Assembly (NCBI GenBank): GCA_003552485.1
Contig: PUMX01000440.1
Span: forward strand, 1 to 7,581
DNA from: Candidatus Hydrogenedentota bacterium
Lineage (GTDB): Bacteria; Hydrogenedentota; Hydrogenedentia; Hydrogenedentales; SLHB01
Length of the DNA stretch: 7,581 bases
Direction: 5' to 3'
This document shows, in pieces, positions 1-6,352 of the stretch (position 1 is its first letter; the number at the start of each line of letters is the position of its first letter). Position numbers and translations under genes: made by a program. Under the pieces are notes generated by a model. It searched no databases. It was not told where the DNA came from and was given only the letters and a program-made list of their open reading frames with translations.

Positions 1-806
1 AAGGGTTTGCTTCGCAGCAAACCGGCAGCCTGGCATTCAGCCGGAATCTTGTTGACTGGCACGACTACCCCGACAACCCCGTGTTGTACGAGGTGCAGGA
101 TTGGCAGGGTAGTCACCGGGCCATGCCGCGCGCCATGCTATACGACGAAAGTAATGAGCAATGGGTCGTGTATTTTGGCGACTCGAATGGAGATTACCCC
201 GGCATCCGCGCAGGGGGAACAGCATTTAGCGATGATTTGCTGAATTGGCGTTATGCGGAGGGGCCAACTATCACCATTGACGACTATGTCAACGCCGTTC
301 CGGACCGCATCGAAGCAACCGAAGAAGAGCTGGAAACGGAAGGCCGGATCTATCCGAGCTGGGCGATTTATCACGAGGGCCGGTATTACCTCAATGTCGC
401 GGGAACCAACCGCACCGGCGAGGACCGCTCGTATGGAACGATAATGCTCGTCAGCGATGAACCAGCCGGGCCGTTCGAGCATGCCGAAGAGTTTCGGGGC
501 GATTTCACGCCGGGCACACGTCCGGTTTACTCGGACGGCAGATGGTATACGGTTTACAGCGGCAGTTGGGACGGCCAACCTGGTTTCGGCCTCGCGTATG
601 CCGACGAACTGCTTGGCCCTTACGAGGAGAACCCACAAAACCCCATTATTACGGTTGAGACGACTACGCGCGCTCGGCCACAGTTGTTCCGATATGACGG
701 GACGTGGGCGATATTGTTTGCGCGCTTCTACGAATACCGGGATATGCGGCTGCGCTTGGCGTTGGCCAACGTCAATCCAGACATCATCCCGCGGGAAGAG
801 GAGTAG
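1..806 (+). CDS. GH43/GH32-like five-bladed beta-propeller protein, 5' partial
   Basis: The reading frame is open from the first complete codon (position 3) to the TAG at 804-806, giving about 267 visible residues. The true start lies outside the window, and the GTG at 81 is internal (Val in an NPVLYE context). The protein shows repeated propeller-blade patterns: FSRNLVDWHDY followed by NPVL, AMLYDESNEQWVVYFGDSN, AFSDDLLNWRYAEGPTI, WAIYHEGRYYLNVAGTN, a SDEPAGPFE turn, PVYSDGRWYTVYSGSWD, YADELLGPYEENPQNPII and PQLFRYDGTWAILFARFYE. The 'S-x-D/N-L-x-x-W' and 'DGxWYxxYSG' blades are typical of the five-bladed propeller of GH43, GH32 and GH117-type glycosidases and related sialidase-like proteins. 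Such proteins usually act on plant or algal polysaccharides, often outside the cytoplasm. I cannot assign catalytic acids or a substrate, and any signal peptide would be off the window. It converges on pdxH with no clear functional link. Fold is fairly sure, activity is not. Confidence 0.7.
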   Translation, partial: GFASQQTGSLAFSRNLVDWHDYPDNPVLYEVQDWQGSHRAMPRAMLYDESNEQWVVYFGDSNGDYPGIRAGGTAFSDDLLNWRYAEGPTITIDDYVNAVPDRIEATEEELETEGRIYPSWAIYHEGRYYLNVAGTNRTGEDRSYGTIMLVSDEPAGPFEHAEEFRGDFTPGTRPVYSDGRWYTVYSGSWDGQPGFGLAYADELLGPYEENPQNPIITVETTTRARPQLFRYDGTWAILFARFYEYRDMRLRLALANVNPDIIPREEE

Positions 807-818
807 ACAGCGGGCGGT

Positions 819-1409
819 TCACGGATACAACGTTTCGTGGCGCCAGCCTTCGGCGGTGCGGGTGTACCGCAACCGATCATGCAGGCGGGCGGGCATGGAT
901 TGCCAGAACTCGATGAGCTCGGGGACGAGGCGGTAACCGGACCAGAAGGCTGGCCGCGGCACTCTGCCCACGTTGAATCTTACGGTGTACTTGAGAACCC
1001 GTTTCTCCAACTCGAACCGCGTTGTGAGGGGTTGCGACTGCTTGGAGGCCCATGCCCCTATCTGGCTGCTCCGCGGTCTCGTAGCAAAGTACGCATCGGC
1101 TTCTTCGTCATCCACTAACGAAACGGACCCCTCTACGCGGACCTGTTTCGCCAATGGCATCCAATAGAAGCACATACTCGCGCGGGGATTCTCTTCGATT
1201 TCCCGCGCTTTTTGGCTCACAAGATTCGTGTAGAAAACGAAGCCGCGCTCGTCTACGTGTTTGAGCAGCACTACACGCGCTGACGGCCGTCCCTCCGCAT
1301 CGGCCGTCGCCAACGTCACGGCAGTGGGCTCAGCGACATCAAGCTGAAGCGCCGCTGCATACCACTTCTTGAACAATGCAATGGGATCGGGATCCCGAGG
1401 TATACCCAT
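819..1409 (-). CDS. pdxH: Pyridoxamine/pyridoxine 5'-phosphate oxidase
   Basis: This is an FMN-dependent cytoplasmic enzyme that oxidises pyridoxamine or pyridoxine 5'-phosphate to pyridoxal 5'-phosphate, the last step of PLP synthesis and salvage. The 196-residue product carries the family motifs in order: SARVVLLKHVDERGFVFYTN (about 43-62), SQKAREIEENPRASMCFYW (65-83), KQVRVEGSV (88-96), YFATRPRSSQIGAWASKQS (107-125), VPRPAFWSGYRLVPELIEFWQ (150-170) and RLHDRLRY (175-182), the last containing the substrate-binding Arg-x-His. It is shorter than the 218-residue E. coli enzyme because the N-terminal segment carrying the RREY-KGGL region is absent. An in-frame TAA about 14 codons upstream of the ATG shows that it has not simply been missed. 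The C-terminus ends TLYP rather than the usual RLAP. The ribosome-binding site is weak (AAGG, about 11 bases before ATG). It looks monocistronic and is convergent with the upstream propeller gene. Confidence 0.95.
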   Translation of the reverse strand: MGIPRDPDPIALFKKWYAAALQLDVAEPTAVTLATADAEGRPSARVVLLKHVDERGFVFYTNLVSQKAREIEENPRASMCFYWMPLAKQVRVEGSVSLVDDEEADAYFATRPRSSQIGAWASKQSQPLTTRFELEKRVLKYTVRFNVGRVPRPAFWSGYRLVPELIEFWQSMPARLHDRLRYTRTAEGWRHETLYP

Positions 1410-1854
1410 AGTGTTAACTGCCTTAGTTGATTCTGGTGTTGTCGGTTATCGTCCAGGCGAGACGGGCTTCATCCCGGTCCACGGGGCCGCCCGCAATAGC
1501 AGCCCCGGCGCGCCCACAGGTAAGTCGCGCATTGCCACACAGCGCTTTCCGGGAATCAGGCCCGATAGGCGGCGGTAGGATACCACATTCCGGGAGTGGC
1601 GTGGGAAAGAGACAGAAAACCCCAATCCGTGTCTAATGAGCGTCCCGCTAACTCTCTCCCGGAAAGAACGGCGCAACCCCGACTCATTCGTTCCCGGGCA
1701 ATGGCCGCGTTCACTCGCCGAGTGGGTAAGTAGGCGATAGCCAGCCTTAACAACCGCGCCCGAAACGCCAGACGAACGGGGACCAAAGGTTGGCCCCACA
1801 GCCGCCGTTGGGAAGAGACTGTGGGGCCGGCAGACGATAGAGGAGAACAGATCG
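1410..1854. other. 445-bp stretch with no convincing gene, between ackA stop and pdxH start
   Basis: Open frames here (the longest is 159 codons on the minus strand, 1446-1925) are rich in Arg, Cys and Ser, have no recognisable domain, and begin inside ackA without a ribosome-binding site, so I treat them as chance. What is visible is a pair of overlapping hairpins close to the ackA stop and copies of the octamer TTCCGGGA at 1547-1554 and 1588-1595, plus its reverse complement at 1657-1664. A small GC stem (CGGGGC/GCCCCG, minus strand, near 1475-1510) also lies here. The pdxH promoter should be in this stretch, but I could not find a convincing -35/-10 pair. Confidence 0.6.
1778..1828 (-). 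terminator. Overlapping hairpins downstream of ackA, possible terminator
   Basis: Reading the minus strand past the ackA stop, there is a perfect 10-bp stem GGCCCCACAG (1828-1819) with CTGTGGGGCC (1801-1792) around a 17-base loop. The 3' arm can instead pair with what follows: GGGGCCAA and TTGGTCCCC (1797-1778) form an 8-bp stem with one bulged base and a 3-base loop. The two stems share the GGGGCC strand and are mutually exclusive. The position, starting 27 bases after the stop codon, suits transcript termination or 3'-end protection of the pta-ackA mRNA. There is no clean run of U after either stem, so an intrinsic terminator is only moderately supported. Confidence 0.45.
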
Positions 1855-3243
1855 TTAAGACATTCCGGTCTTGCTGCGCCGCCGTGAGCGGGGAGTATGC
1901 ACCAAGCGCAGCGTATCCCGCGCAATCATAAGTTCCTCGTTTGTCGGAATTACCAGAGCCGCCACCTTCGACTCAGGCGTCGAAATCCGTTCCGCGTTGT
2001 TGTTGTTTGCCTCCTCATCGAGTTCAACGCCAAGGTAACGCGCGCTCTTAAGTATACGCTTACGCATGAGGGCGTCTTTCTCTCCGATTCCAGCAGTCAT
2101 GACAATAGCATCGACACCGTCCATTACCATGGCGTACGCGCCTACATATTGCGCGATGCGGTAGGCGAACATATCGAGAGCCAGCTCCGCGTCATGATCA
2201 CCCTCAGCCGCCAACGCCTCGATGTCGCGCATATCGGTGTGCCGGCAAATGCCTTCGAGACCACTCTCCCGATTCAATGTGCGTTCGGCCTCATCTGGCG
2301 TCATGCCCAAATCACGAATCATAAACAACGGGATATAGGGATCAAGGTCGCCCGAGCGCGTGCCCATCATCACCCCAGCAAGCGGCGTCAAGCCCATACT
2401 GGTATCGACGGACTTGCCGCCTTTGACGGCGGTGATGCTGCTGCCATTGCCCAGATGGCAGGTGATGATCTTAGTATCTTCAATAGGCTTTTCCAGCTTC
2501 GCCGCTGCTTTCTCGGCAACGTACTTGTGGCTGGTCCCATGAAATCCGTATTTGCGTATTCCATGCTCTTCGTAAAGACGCTTTGGAATCCCGTAGAGAT
2601 ACGCCCATGGAGGCATTGTATGATGAAATGCGGTGTCAAACACAGCCACCTGCGGCGTGTTGGGAAAGTGCTCGCGGGCGGCTTCAATACCGCGAAGGGC
2701 CGGAGGATTATGCAGAGGGGCCAACCGGGCGCACTCGTTAATGCCCTCGATTACCGCGTCGTCGACAATGACCGAGTCCAGAAACTTCTCTCCGCCATGA
2801 ACGACGCGATGCCCAATGCCGAGGATATCCGACACATCGTTGACGATGCCTGTCTCCTCGTCGAGCATCAGCTTGCAAATCAACTCGAGCGCTACCGAGT
2901 GGTTAGGGATATCGACCTCCGAGGGCTCCCGCATAAAGCAATTCGTATACTTATTGCCCTCGCTTACCCGAAAGCAATAGCGGATGGCCGCGCCCGAGAG
3001 CCCTATACGTTCGGCGATGCCGCTACCGCAAACCTGTTGCCCGCCGTCGGCGTCAAAAAGCTTGAACTTGATGGAAGAGGAGCCGCTGTTCAGAATAAGC
3101 ACTTTCTGACGGGATTCGCCAGCGTCGGGCCAGTCGCCGACTTCGCGCCGAAATAGCTCCGGCCATACGCACGTGGCGCTGCCAGCGCAGGAGGGATCTT
3201 CGAACTGCTGTGTCTTGTGGTCGGTTCCTCGTTCAGAATTCAT
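1855..3243 (-). CDS. ackA: Acetate kinase with a ~45-residue N-terminal extension
   Basis: This is a cytoplasmic ASKHA-fold kinase that interconverts acetyl phosphate + ADP and acetate + ATP, the energy-yielding half of the Pta-AckA pathway. From the ATG at 3243 the product is 462 residues, against about 400 for the family. The motifs are VLILNSGSSSIKFKL (48-62, the usual N-terminus), GHRVVHGG (144-151), LAPLHNPPAL (174-183), VFDTAFHHTMP (201-211), YGFHGTSHKYV (232-242), HLGNGSSITAVKGG (263-276), GLTPLAGVMMGTRSGDLDP (284-302), TAGIGEKD (383-390) and the C-terminal TNEEL (434-438). The expected catalytic Asn52, Arg146, His178, Asp203 and Arg296 are all present. The ATG lies 25 bases after the pta stop, so the two genes are very likely one transcript. 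GAGGAG is present upstream but 16 bases from the ATG, which is unusually far. The only plausible later start is the GTG at 3102 (Val48, giving 415 residues), which has no ribosome-binding site at all. Function is certain; the exact start is not. Confidence 0.96.
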   Translation of the reverse strand: MNSERGTDHKTQQFEDPSCAGSATCVWPELFRREVGDWPDAGESRQKVLILNSGSSSIKFKLFDADGGQQVCGSGIAERIGLSGAAIRYCFRVSEGNKYTNCFMREPSEVDIPNHSVALELICKLMLDEETGIVNDVSDILGIGHRVVHGGEKFLDSVIVDDAVIEGINECARLAPLHNPPALRGIEAAREHFPNTPQVAVFDTAFHHTMPPWAYLYGIPKRLYEEHGIRKYGFHGTSHKYVAEKAAAKLEKPIEDTKIITCHLGNGSSITAVKGGKSVDTSMGLTPLAGVMMGTRSGDLDPYIPLFMIRDLGMTPDEAERTLNRESGLEGICRHTDMRDIEALAAEGDHDAELALDMFAYRIAQYVGAYAMVMDGVDAIVMTAGIGEKDALMRKRILKSARYLGVELDEEANNNNAERISTPESKVAALVIPTNEELMIARDTLRLVHTPRSRRRSKTGMS

Positions 3244-3268
3244 GGGCGCCCCGTCTTTGCTCCTCGGT

Positions 3269-4303
3269 TTACGTGTTTGCTTTAGCGCTGGATTGTGAGG
3301 TGGTTTTGCGTTGCATTTGGCTCTGTACCGCAGTAATGGCGACCACGCCGACAATGTCCTCGACGCTGCAACCCCGGCTGAGATCGTTTACAGGCAAACG
3401 CATGCCCTGAATGATCGGGCCATACGCTTTGAGGCCTGCAAGCCGTTCCACAAGCTTGTAGCCAATATTGCCGGAATTCAAATCGGGAAAGATGAGAACT
3501 TTGGCGCGTCCCGCCACCTGGCTGTTGGGCGCTTTTGACGCTCCCACCTCCTCTATGATCGCCGCATCGGCCTGCAATTCACCATCGATCAGCACGGCGC
3601 TGTCCGAACCGAACCGTTCCTGAATTCCCTGACGAGCGTGCTCGACTGCGTTCGCCACCTTTTCCGTAGCCGCGCTGTGCGCCGAACCCTTCGTGGAATA
3701 GGAAAGCAGGGCGACGCGCGGTTCAATATCAAAAGCCATAGCGGACTCCGCCGTGGCAAGGGCGATCTCCGCCAGTTGCTTTTCGTCCGGTTCCTCAACC
3801 AACGCACAATCGGCGAAAAGATATGTGGTCTCGTGGCTGCTCATGAAAAAGAAACTCGAAACCATGGACGCGCCGGGAGCGGTTCGCAAAATCTGCAGGG
3901 CGGGCCGCAAGGTATCACCGGTGCTGTGACAGGCGCCCGCCACCAAGCCATCTGCCATTTCTTTGTGAAGCATCATCACGCCGTGGGGAATGGGGTCGCG
4001 CATGTGCTCGCGGGCCTGATCGAGCGTCACGCCCTTGTGTTCACGCATTGTGTGATAGTCTTTCGCGAAGGACTCCGTCCAATCGGCCCGTTGCGGGTCC
4101 ACAATCTGGAACGGATGGCGGACGCCCTCCGACCGCAGCAAGCCGCGGATGCGGTCCTTGTTGCCCACCAATGTTACCCGCGCGATGCCTTGTTCTTCGA
4201 TCTCAGCAGCGGCTCGATGCATGCGGGGGTCTTCACCTTCGGGTAAGATGATGTGGCGGGGATCCTGCTGGGCTTGACTGATAATCAAATCTATCATTGA
4301 CAT
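3269..4303 (-). CDS. pta: Phosphate acetyltransferase (short form)
   Basis: This enzyme catalyses acetyl-CoA + phosphate to acetyl phosphate + CoA in the cytoplasm, supplying AckA with substrate. The 344-residue product consists of a single PTA_PTB domain, the short form without the N-terminal DRTGG/CobB-like regulatory regions of E. coli Pta. Diagnostic segments are HIILPEGEDPRMHRAA (17-32), MADGLVAGACHSTGDTLRPALQI (116-138), LLSYSTKGSA (199-208), IDGELQADAAI (239-249), VLIFPDLNSGNIGYKLVERL (269-288) and GPIIQGMRLPVNDLSRGCSVEDI (295-317). Ser309, Arg310 and Asp316 in the last segment match the active-site set described for Methanosarcina Pta. The start is the ATG at 4303, preceded by AGAGGG with 5 bases of spacing. 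A second ATG two codons later is too far from this site to be preferred. pta is the first gene of a pta-ackA operon and lies directly downstream of a sigma-54-type promoter. Confidence 0.97.
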   Translation of the reverse strand: MSMIDLIISQAQQDPRHIILPEGEDPRMHRAAAEIEEQGIARVTLVGNKDRIRGLLRSEGVRHPFQIVDPQRADWTESFAKDYHTMREHKGVTLDQAREHMRDPIPHGVMMLHKEMADGLVAGACHSTGDTLRPALQILRTAPGASMVSSFFFMSSHETTYLFADCALVEEPDEKQLAEIALATAESAMAFDIEPRVALLSYSTKGSAHSAATEKVANAVEHARQGIQERFGSDSAVLIDGELQADAAIIEEVGASKAPNSQVAGRAKVLIFPDLNSGNIGYKLVERLAGLKAYGPIIQGMRLPVNDLSRGCSVEDIVGVVAITAVQSQMQRKTTSQSSAKANT

Positions 4304-4308
4304 AGTTG

Positions 4309-4314
4309 CCCTCT
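4309..4314 (-). promoter_or_regulatory. Ribosome-binding site of pta
   Basis: The minus strand reads AGAGGG-CAACT-ATG. A purine-rich Shine-Dalgarno element 5 bases before the ATG at 4303 supports that start over the ATG two codons downstream. Confidence 0.7.
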
Positions 4315-4331
4315 TTCGAGGTTGACACCGG

Positions 4332-4351
4332 CGAGAAGCCGACTGTTCTCG
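4332..4351 (-). other. Small hairpin in the predicted pta leader
   Basis: The minus strand contains CGAGAA, 8 unpaired bases, then TTCTCG, a perfect 6-bp stem. It lies within the roughly 65-base untranslated leader expected from the sigma-54 promoter and ends about 18 bases upstream of the pta ribosome-binding site. It could be incidental. No known riboswitch is recognised here. Confidence 0.3.
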
Positions 4352-4378
4352 AAATAACCGACGAATTGGTAATTATCA

Positions 4379-4394
4379 CGCACAAAACGTGCCA
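4379..4394 (-). promoter_or_regulatory. Sigma-54 (-24/-12) promoter of pta-ackA
   Basis: Reading the minus strand from 4394 to 4379 gives TGGCACG-TTTT-GTGCG. The -24 element matches the RpoN consensus TGGCACG exactly. The invariant GG (4393-4392) and GC (4381-4380) are separated by exactly 10 bases, as the consensus (TGGCACG-N4-TTGCA) requires. Only the flanking bases of the -12 element differ (GTGCG for TTGCA). It points at pta with a predicted start of transcription near 4368, leaving about 65 bases of leader. The gene immediately upstream encodes a sigma-54 activator, which strongly supports the call. The only other exact TGGCACG I noticed (near 57, plus strand) is inside a coding region and lacks the GC. 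Confidence 0.8.
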
Positions 4395-4449
4395 CCACAC
4401 ACAAGAACAACGGCATCATCGGCAAAACCCCTCCATGTAAAGGCTTATG

Positions 4450-4474
4450 GCGGATCCGGCCACTCCGGATCCGC
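4450..4474. promoter_or_regulatory. Perfect 10-5-10 inverted repeat, candidate activator-binding site
   Basis: GCGGATCCGG (4450-4459), a 5-base spacer, and CCGGATCCGC (4465-4474) are exact reverse complements. The dyad centre (4462) is about 94 bp upstream of the predicted sigma-54 transcription start. This is within the usual 80-150 bp range for enhancer sites bound by dimeric Fis-type helix-turn-helix domains of NtrC-family activators. An alternative reading is a terminator for the regulator gene, whose stop is 109 bases away. However, on the minus strand the stem is followed by CATAAGCC, with no U run, which makes an intrinsic terminator less likely. Both roles could coexist. Confidence 0.55.
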
Positions 4475-4582
4475 GCAGTACGCATGTCACGCAAAACGCG
4501 CGACGAACACTAGTGCGCAATACAAGTATGTGCAGCTGAACCGCCAACAATTGGGTCTGCAAAGGGGCGGGCCAGAAGCTAA

Positions 4583-6352
4583 TCATTCCTTGGGCCGAAC
4601 GATATTGTAACTACGCATACGTTGGTATAGCGTATTGCGGGCAATGCCCAGCAACCGCGCCGCCTTGGCTACGTTCCAATCGGTTTTGTTGAGAACAGCA
4701 AGCAATTGCTCCTTGCTTTTTCCGCCATCACCGGGATCACTCTGGACCGCGGGGAGAGCGCTGGATTGGCGTGTGTCGCCACGCAGCAATTCCGAAGGCA
4801 AGTGGCGAGGAAGAATCATGGCTTCGCGACACACGATCGCCGCACGTTCCATAACGTTTTCGAGTTCTCGCACATTGCCGGGCCAGGAATACTCCATGAA
4901 AATCATCATGGTTTCTGGGGCCACGCCGGTAATTTCCTTCTTGAACTGACGATTGAATTGCTTGCAAAAGTATTCGACCAACACCGGAATATCTTCCCGG
5001 CGATCCCGCAACGGCGGGATTTCCAGCCGTATAACATTAAGCCTATAGTAGAGATCCTGGCGGAATTCACCAGCGTGGATCTTCTCGTCAAGGTTCTGGT
5101 TGGTCGAAGCCAGGACCCGCACATCGCTTTTTATGGGCCTGCTGTCGCCAACACGTTCGAACTCCCTTTCCTGCAAAACACGCAGTAGACGCAACTGGAG
5201 GCGCGGAGAGATGTCGCCGATCTCATCCAATAGAATGGTGCCGCCGTGGGCCGCCTCGAAGCGTCCCGCGCGATCCTTCACCGCGCCGGTAAAGGCGCCC
5301 TTGACGTGGCCGAACAGCTCGCTTTCGAGAATATTCTCGCTCAAAGCGGCGCAGTTCACCCGCAAGAAAGGCGCTCTTGCGCGCGAACTGGCGTCGTGTA
5401 TCGCGGCGGCGACCAGTTCCTTGCCTGTTCCACTTTCCCCGCAAATGAGCACGGTGGAATCGGTGTCGGCCAGCTCCTTGATGAGGCTGAACAGCTCCCG
5501 CATGCGGCCGCTCTTGCCGATCATATTGCGGTACTTCTGATTCTCCTCGACTTGGCGTTCAAGGCGCGTCAGCCGCGTGATGTCGCGCATGGTCAGCACG
5601 GCGCCGGCAAAGGTCTGGTGTTCGTCAATAAGAGGCGCTGTGTTGACTACAATGACCTGTTCATCATCTCCGTATTCCACGGAAAACGCAAGGCGCGTGT
5701 CAACCACGGGCTTGTGGCTGCGCAGCGTCTGCTCGAGGGCGTCCCGGGCTGGGCGTAACGCCTGAGGAAGAAGCCTCTCAAATGGCGAGCCCTCCCACTC
5801 GTCTCTGAGCCCAAGCATCGAAGCGGCGGCGTAATTCATCTGGCGAATCTTCATATCCGAGTCAACAGTGATAATGCCGTCGCGCACACTGTTGAAGATA
5901 GCAGCCAACTCACGCCTGTAACTCTCGACGCGCTGCGCGTAGTGGTCCCGCTCCTCGGTGAGCCGTTTACCCTCCAACGCCAAACGGACGACCCGCTTCA
6001 AGGCTTGACCTGTCACGGGCTTGGGAATGTAGTCGAACGCCCCCAAGCGCACGGCTTCGGCAGCGGTCTCGACGTTCGGTTCGCCGGTAATCATGATTAC
6101 CGGCGCGCCCATTCCTCTCTCCCGAACAGTTCGCAGCAGATCCACGCCGGTCTTGCCGGGCAGAATGATATCTGTCACGATAACATCAAAGCTGCGGGCC
6201 TCGATGGCCTCCAAAGCCTGTTGATAGTCTTCGACCGTCACCACTTCGTAGCCGTCTTCTTCCAGAAACTGGGCAAAAGTAAGACGCAGAACAGCCTCGT
6301 CCTCTACTACCAGCGTTCGCATGACTCGTTGTTCTGTGCTTGTGACGCTCAT
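4583..6352 (-). CDS. NtrC-family sigma-54 response regulator, REC-PAS-AAA+-Fis HTH
   Basis: This is a cytoplasmic transcription activator of 589 residues. The REC domain (about 12-128) has the acidic pair Glu17/Asp18, phospho-acceptor Asp61 (VTDIILPGKTG), Thr89 and Lys111 (IPKP). A PAS domain follows (about 148-260, ending in MRDITRLTRLERQ), then the sigma-54 interaction AAA+ domain (about 277-510). That domain has Walker A GESGTGKE (305-312), the sigma-54 contact loop GAFTGA (352-357), Walker B GGTILLDEIGD (370-380), STNQNL (416-421), arginine-finger region FRQDLYYRLN (430-439) and WPGNVRELEN (490-499). A Fis-type helix-turn-helix lies at about 555-582 (WNVAKAARLLGIARNTLYQRM). All key residues are intact, so it should hydrolyse ATP and open sigma-54 promoters. 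It is longer than classical NtrC (about 470) because of the PAS insertion. The ATG overlaps the kinase stop (ATGA) and has no clear ribosome-binding site, which suggests translational coupling. The likely target is the sigma-54 promoter just downstream, ahead of pta. Confidence 0.96.
   Translation of the reverse strand: MSVTSTEQRVMRTLVVEDEAVLRLTFAQFLEEDGYEVVTVEDYQQALEAIEARSFDVIVTDIILPGKTGVDLLRTVRERGMGAPVIMITGEPNVETAAEAVRLGAFDYIPKPVTGQALKRVVRLALEGKRLTEERDHYAQRVESYRRELAAIFNSVRDGIITVDSDMKIRQMNYAAASMLGLRDEWEGSPFERLLPQALRPARDALEQTLRSHKPVVDTRLAFSVEYGDDEQVIVVNTAPLIDEHQTFAGAVLTMRDITRLTRLERQVEENQKYRNMIGKSGRMRELFSLIKELADTDSTVLICGESGTGKELVAAAIHDASSRARAPFLRVNCAALSENILESELFGHVKGAFTGAVKDRAGRFEAAHGGTILLDEIGDISPRLQLRLLRVLQEREFERVGDSRPIKSDVRVLASTNQNLDEKIHAGEFRQDLYYRLNVIRLEIPPLRDRREDIPVLVEYFCKQFNRQFKKEITGVAPETMMIFMEYSWPGNVRELENVMERAAIVCREAMILPRHLPSELLRGDTRQSSALPAVQSDPGDGGKSKEQLLAVLNKTDWNVAKAARLLGIARNTLYQRMRSYNIVRPKE

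Noticed and set aside
57..72. TGGCACG on the plus strand, an exact -24-like box
   Set aside because: It lies inside the propeller coding region (encoding Asp-Trp-His-Asp), and the base pair 10 bases after GG is CC rather than GC, so it is not a sigma-54 promoter.
138..638. A 166-codon minus-strand frame opposite the propeller gene
   Set aside because: It is an antisense shadow. The plus-strand frame shows coherent propeller repeats while this one shows nothing.
1387..1398. Perfect palindrome TCGGGATCCCGA
   Set aside because: It is within the start of the pdxH coding sequence, encodes conserved-looking residues and has no spacing or partner suggesting an operator.
1757..1775. Loose GG-N10-GC match on the minus strand downstream of ackA
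   Set aside because: Only the invariant dinucleotides match. The rest of the -24 and -12 boxes is poor, and no nearby gene start fits.
1446..1925. A 159-codon minus-strand frame in the ackA-pdxH gap
   Set aside because: It begins within ackA without a ribosome-binding site, is rich in Arg/Cys/Ser, spans the hairpins and matches no family I know.
1897..3156. A 419-codon open frame on the plus strand opposite ackA
   Set aside because: It is the antisense shadow of the well-conserved acetate kinase. Its translation has no recognisable domain, and such long shadows are expected from GC-rich codon bias.
3244..3354. Upstream extension of ackA to an ATG at 3354
   Set aside because: This start lies inside the pta coding region and the added residues (basic, Pro-rich) have no support. 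The ATG at 3243 just after the pta stop is preferred.
4294..4494. A 66-codon minus-strand frame covering the pta upstream region
   Set aside because: It overlaps the sigma-54 promoter, the dyad and the pta start, has no ribosome-binding site and no recognisable domain.
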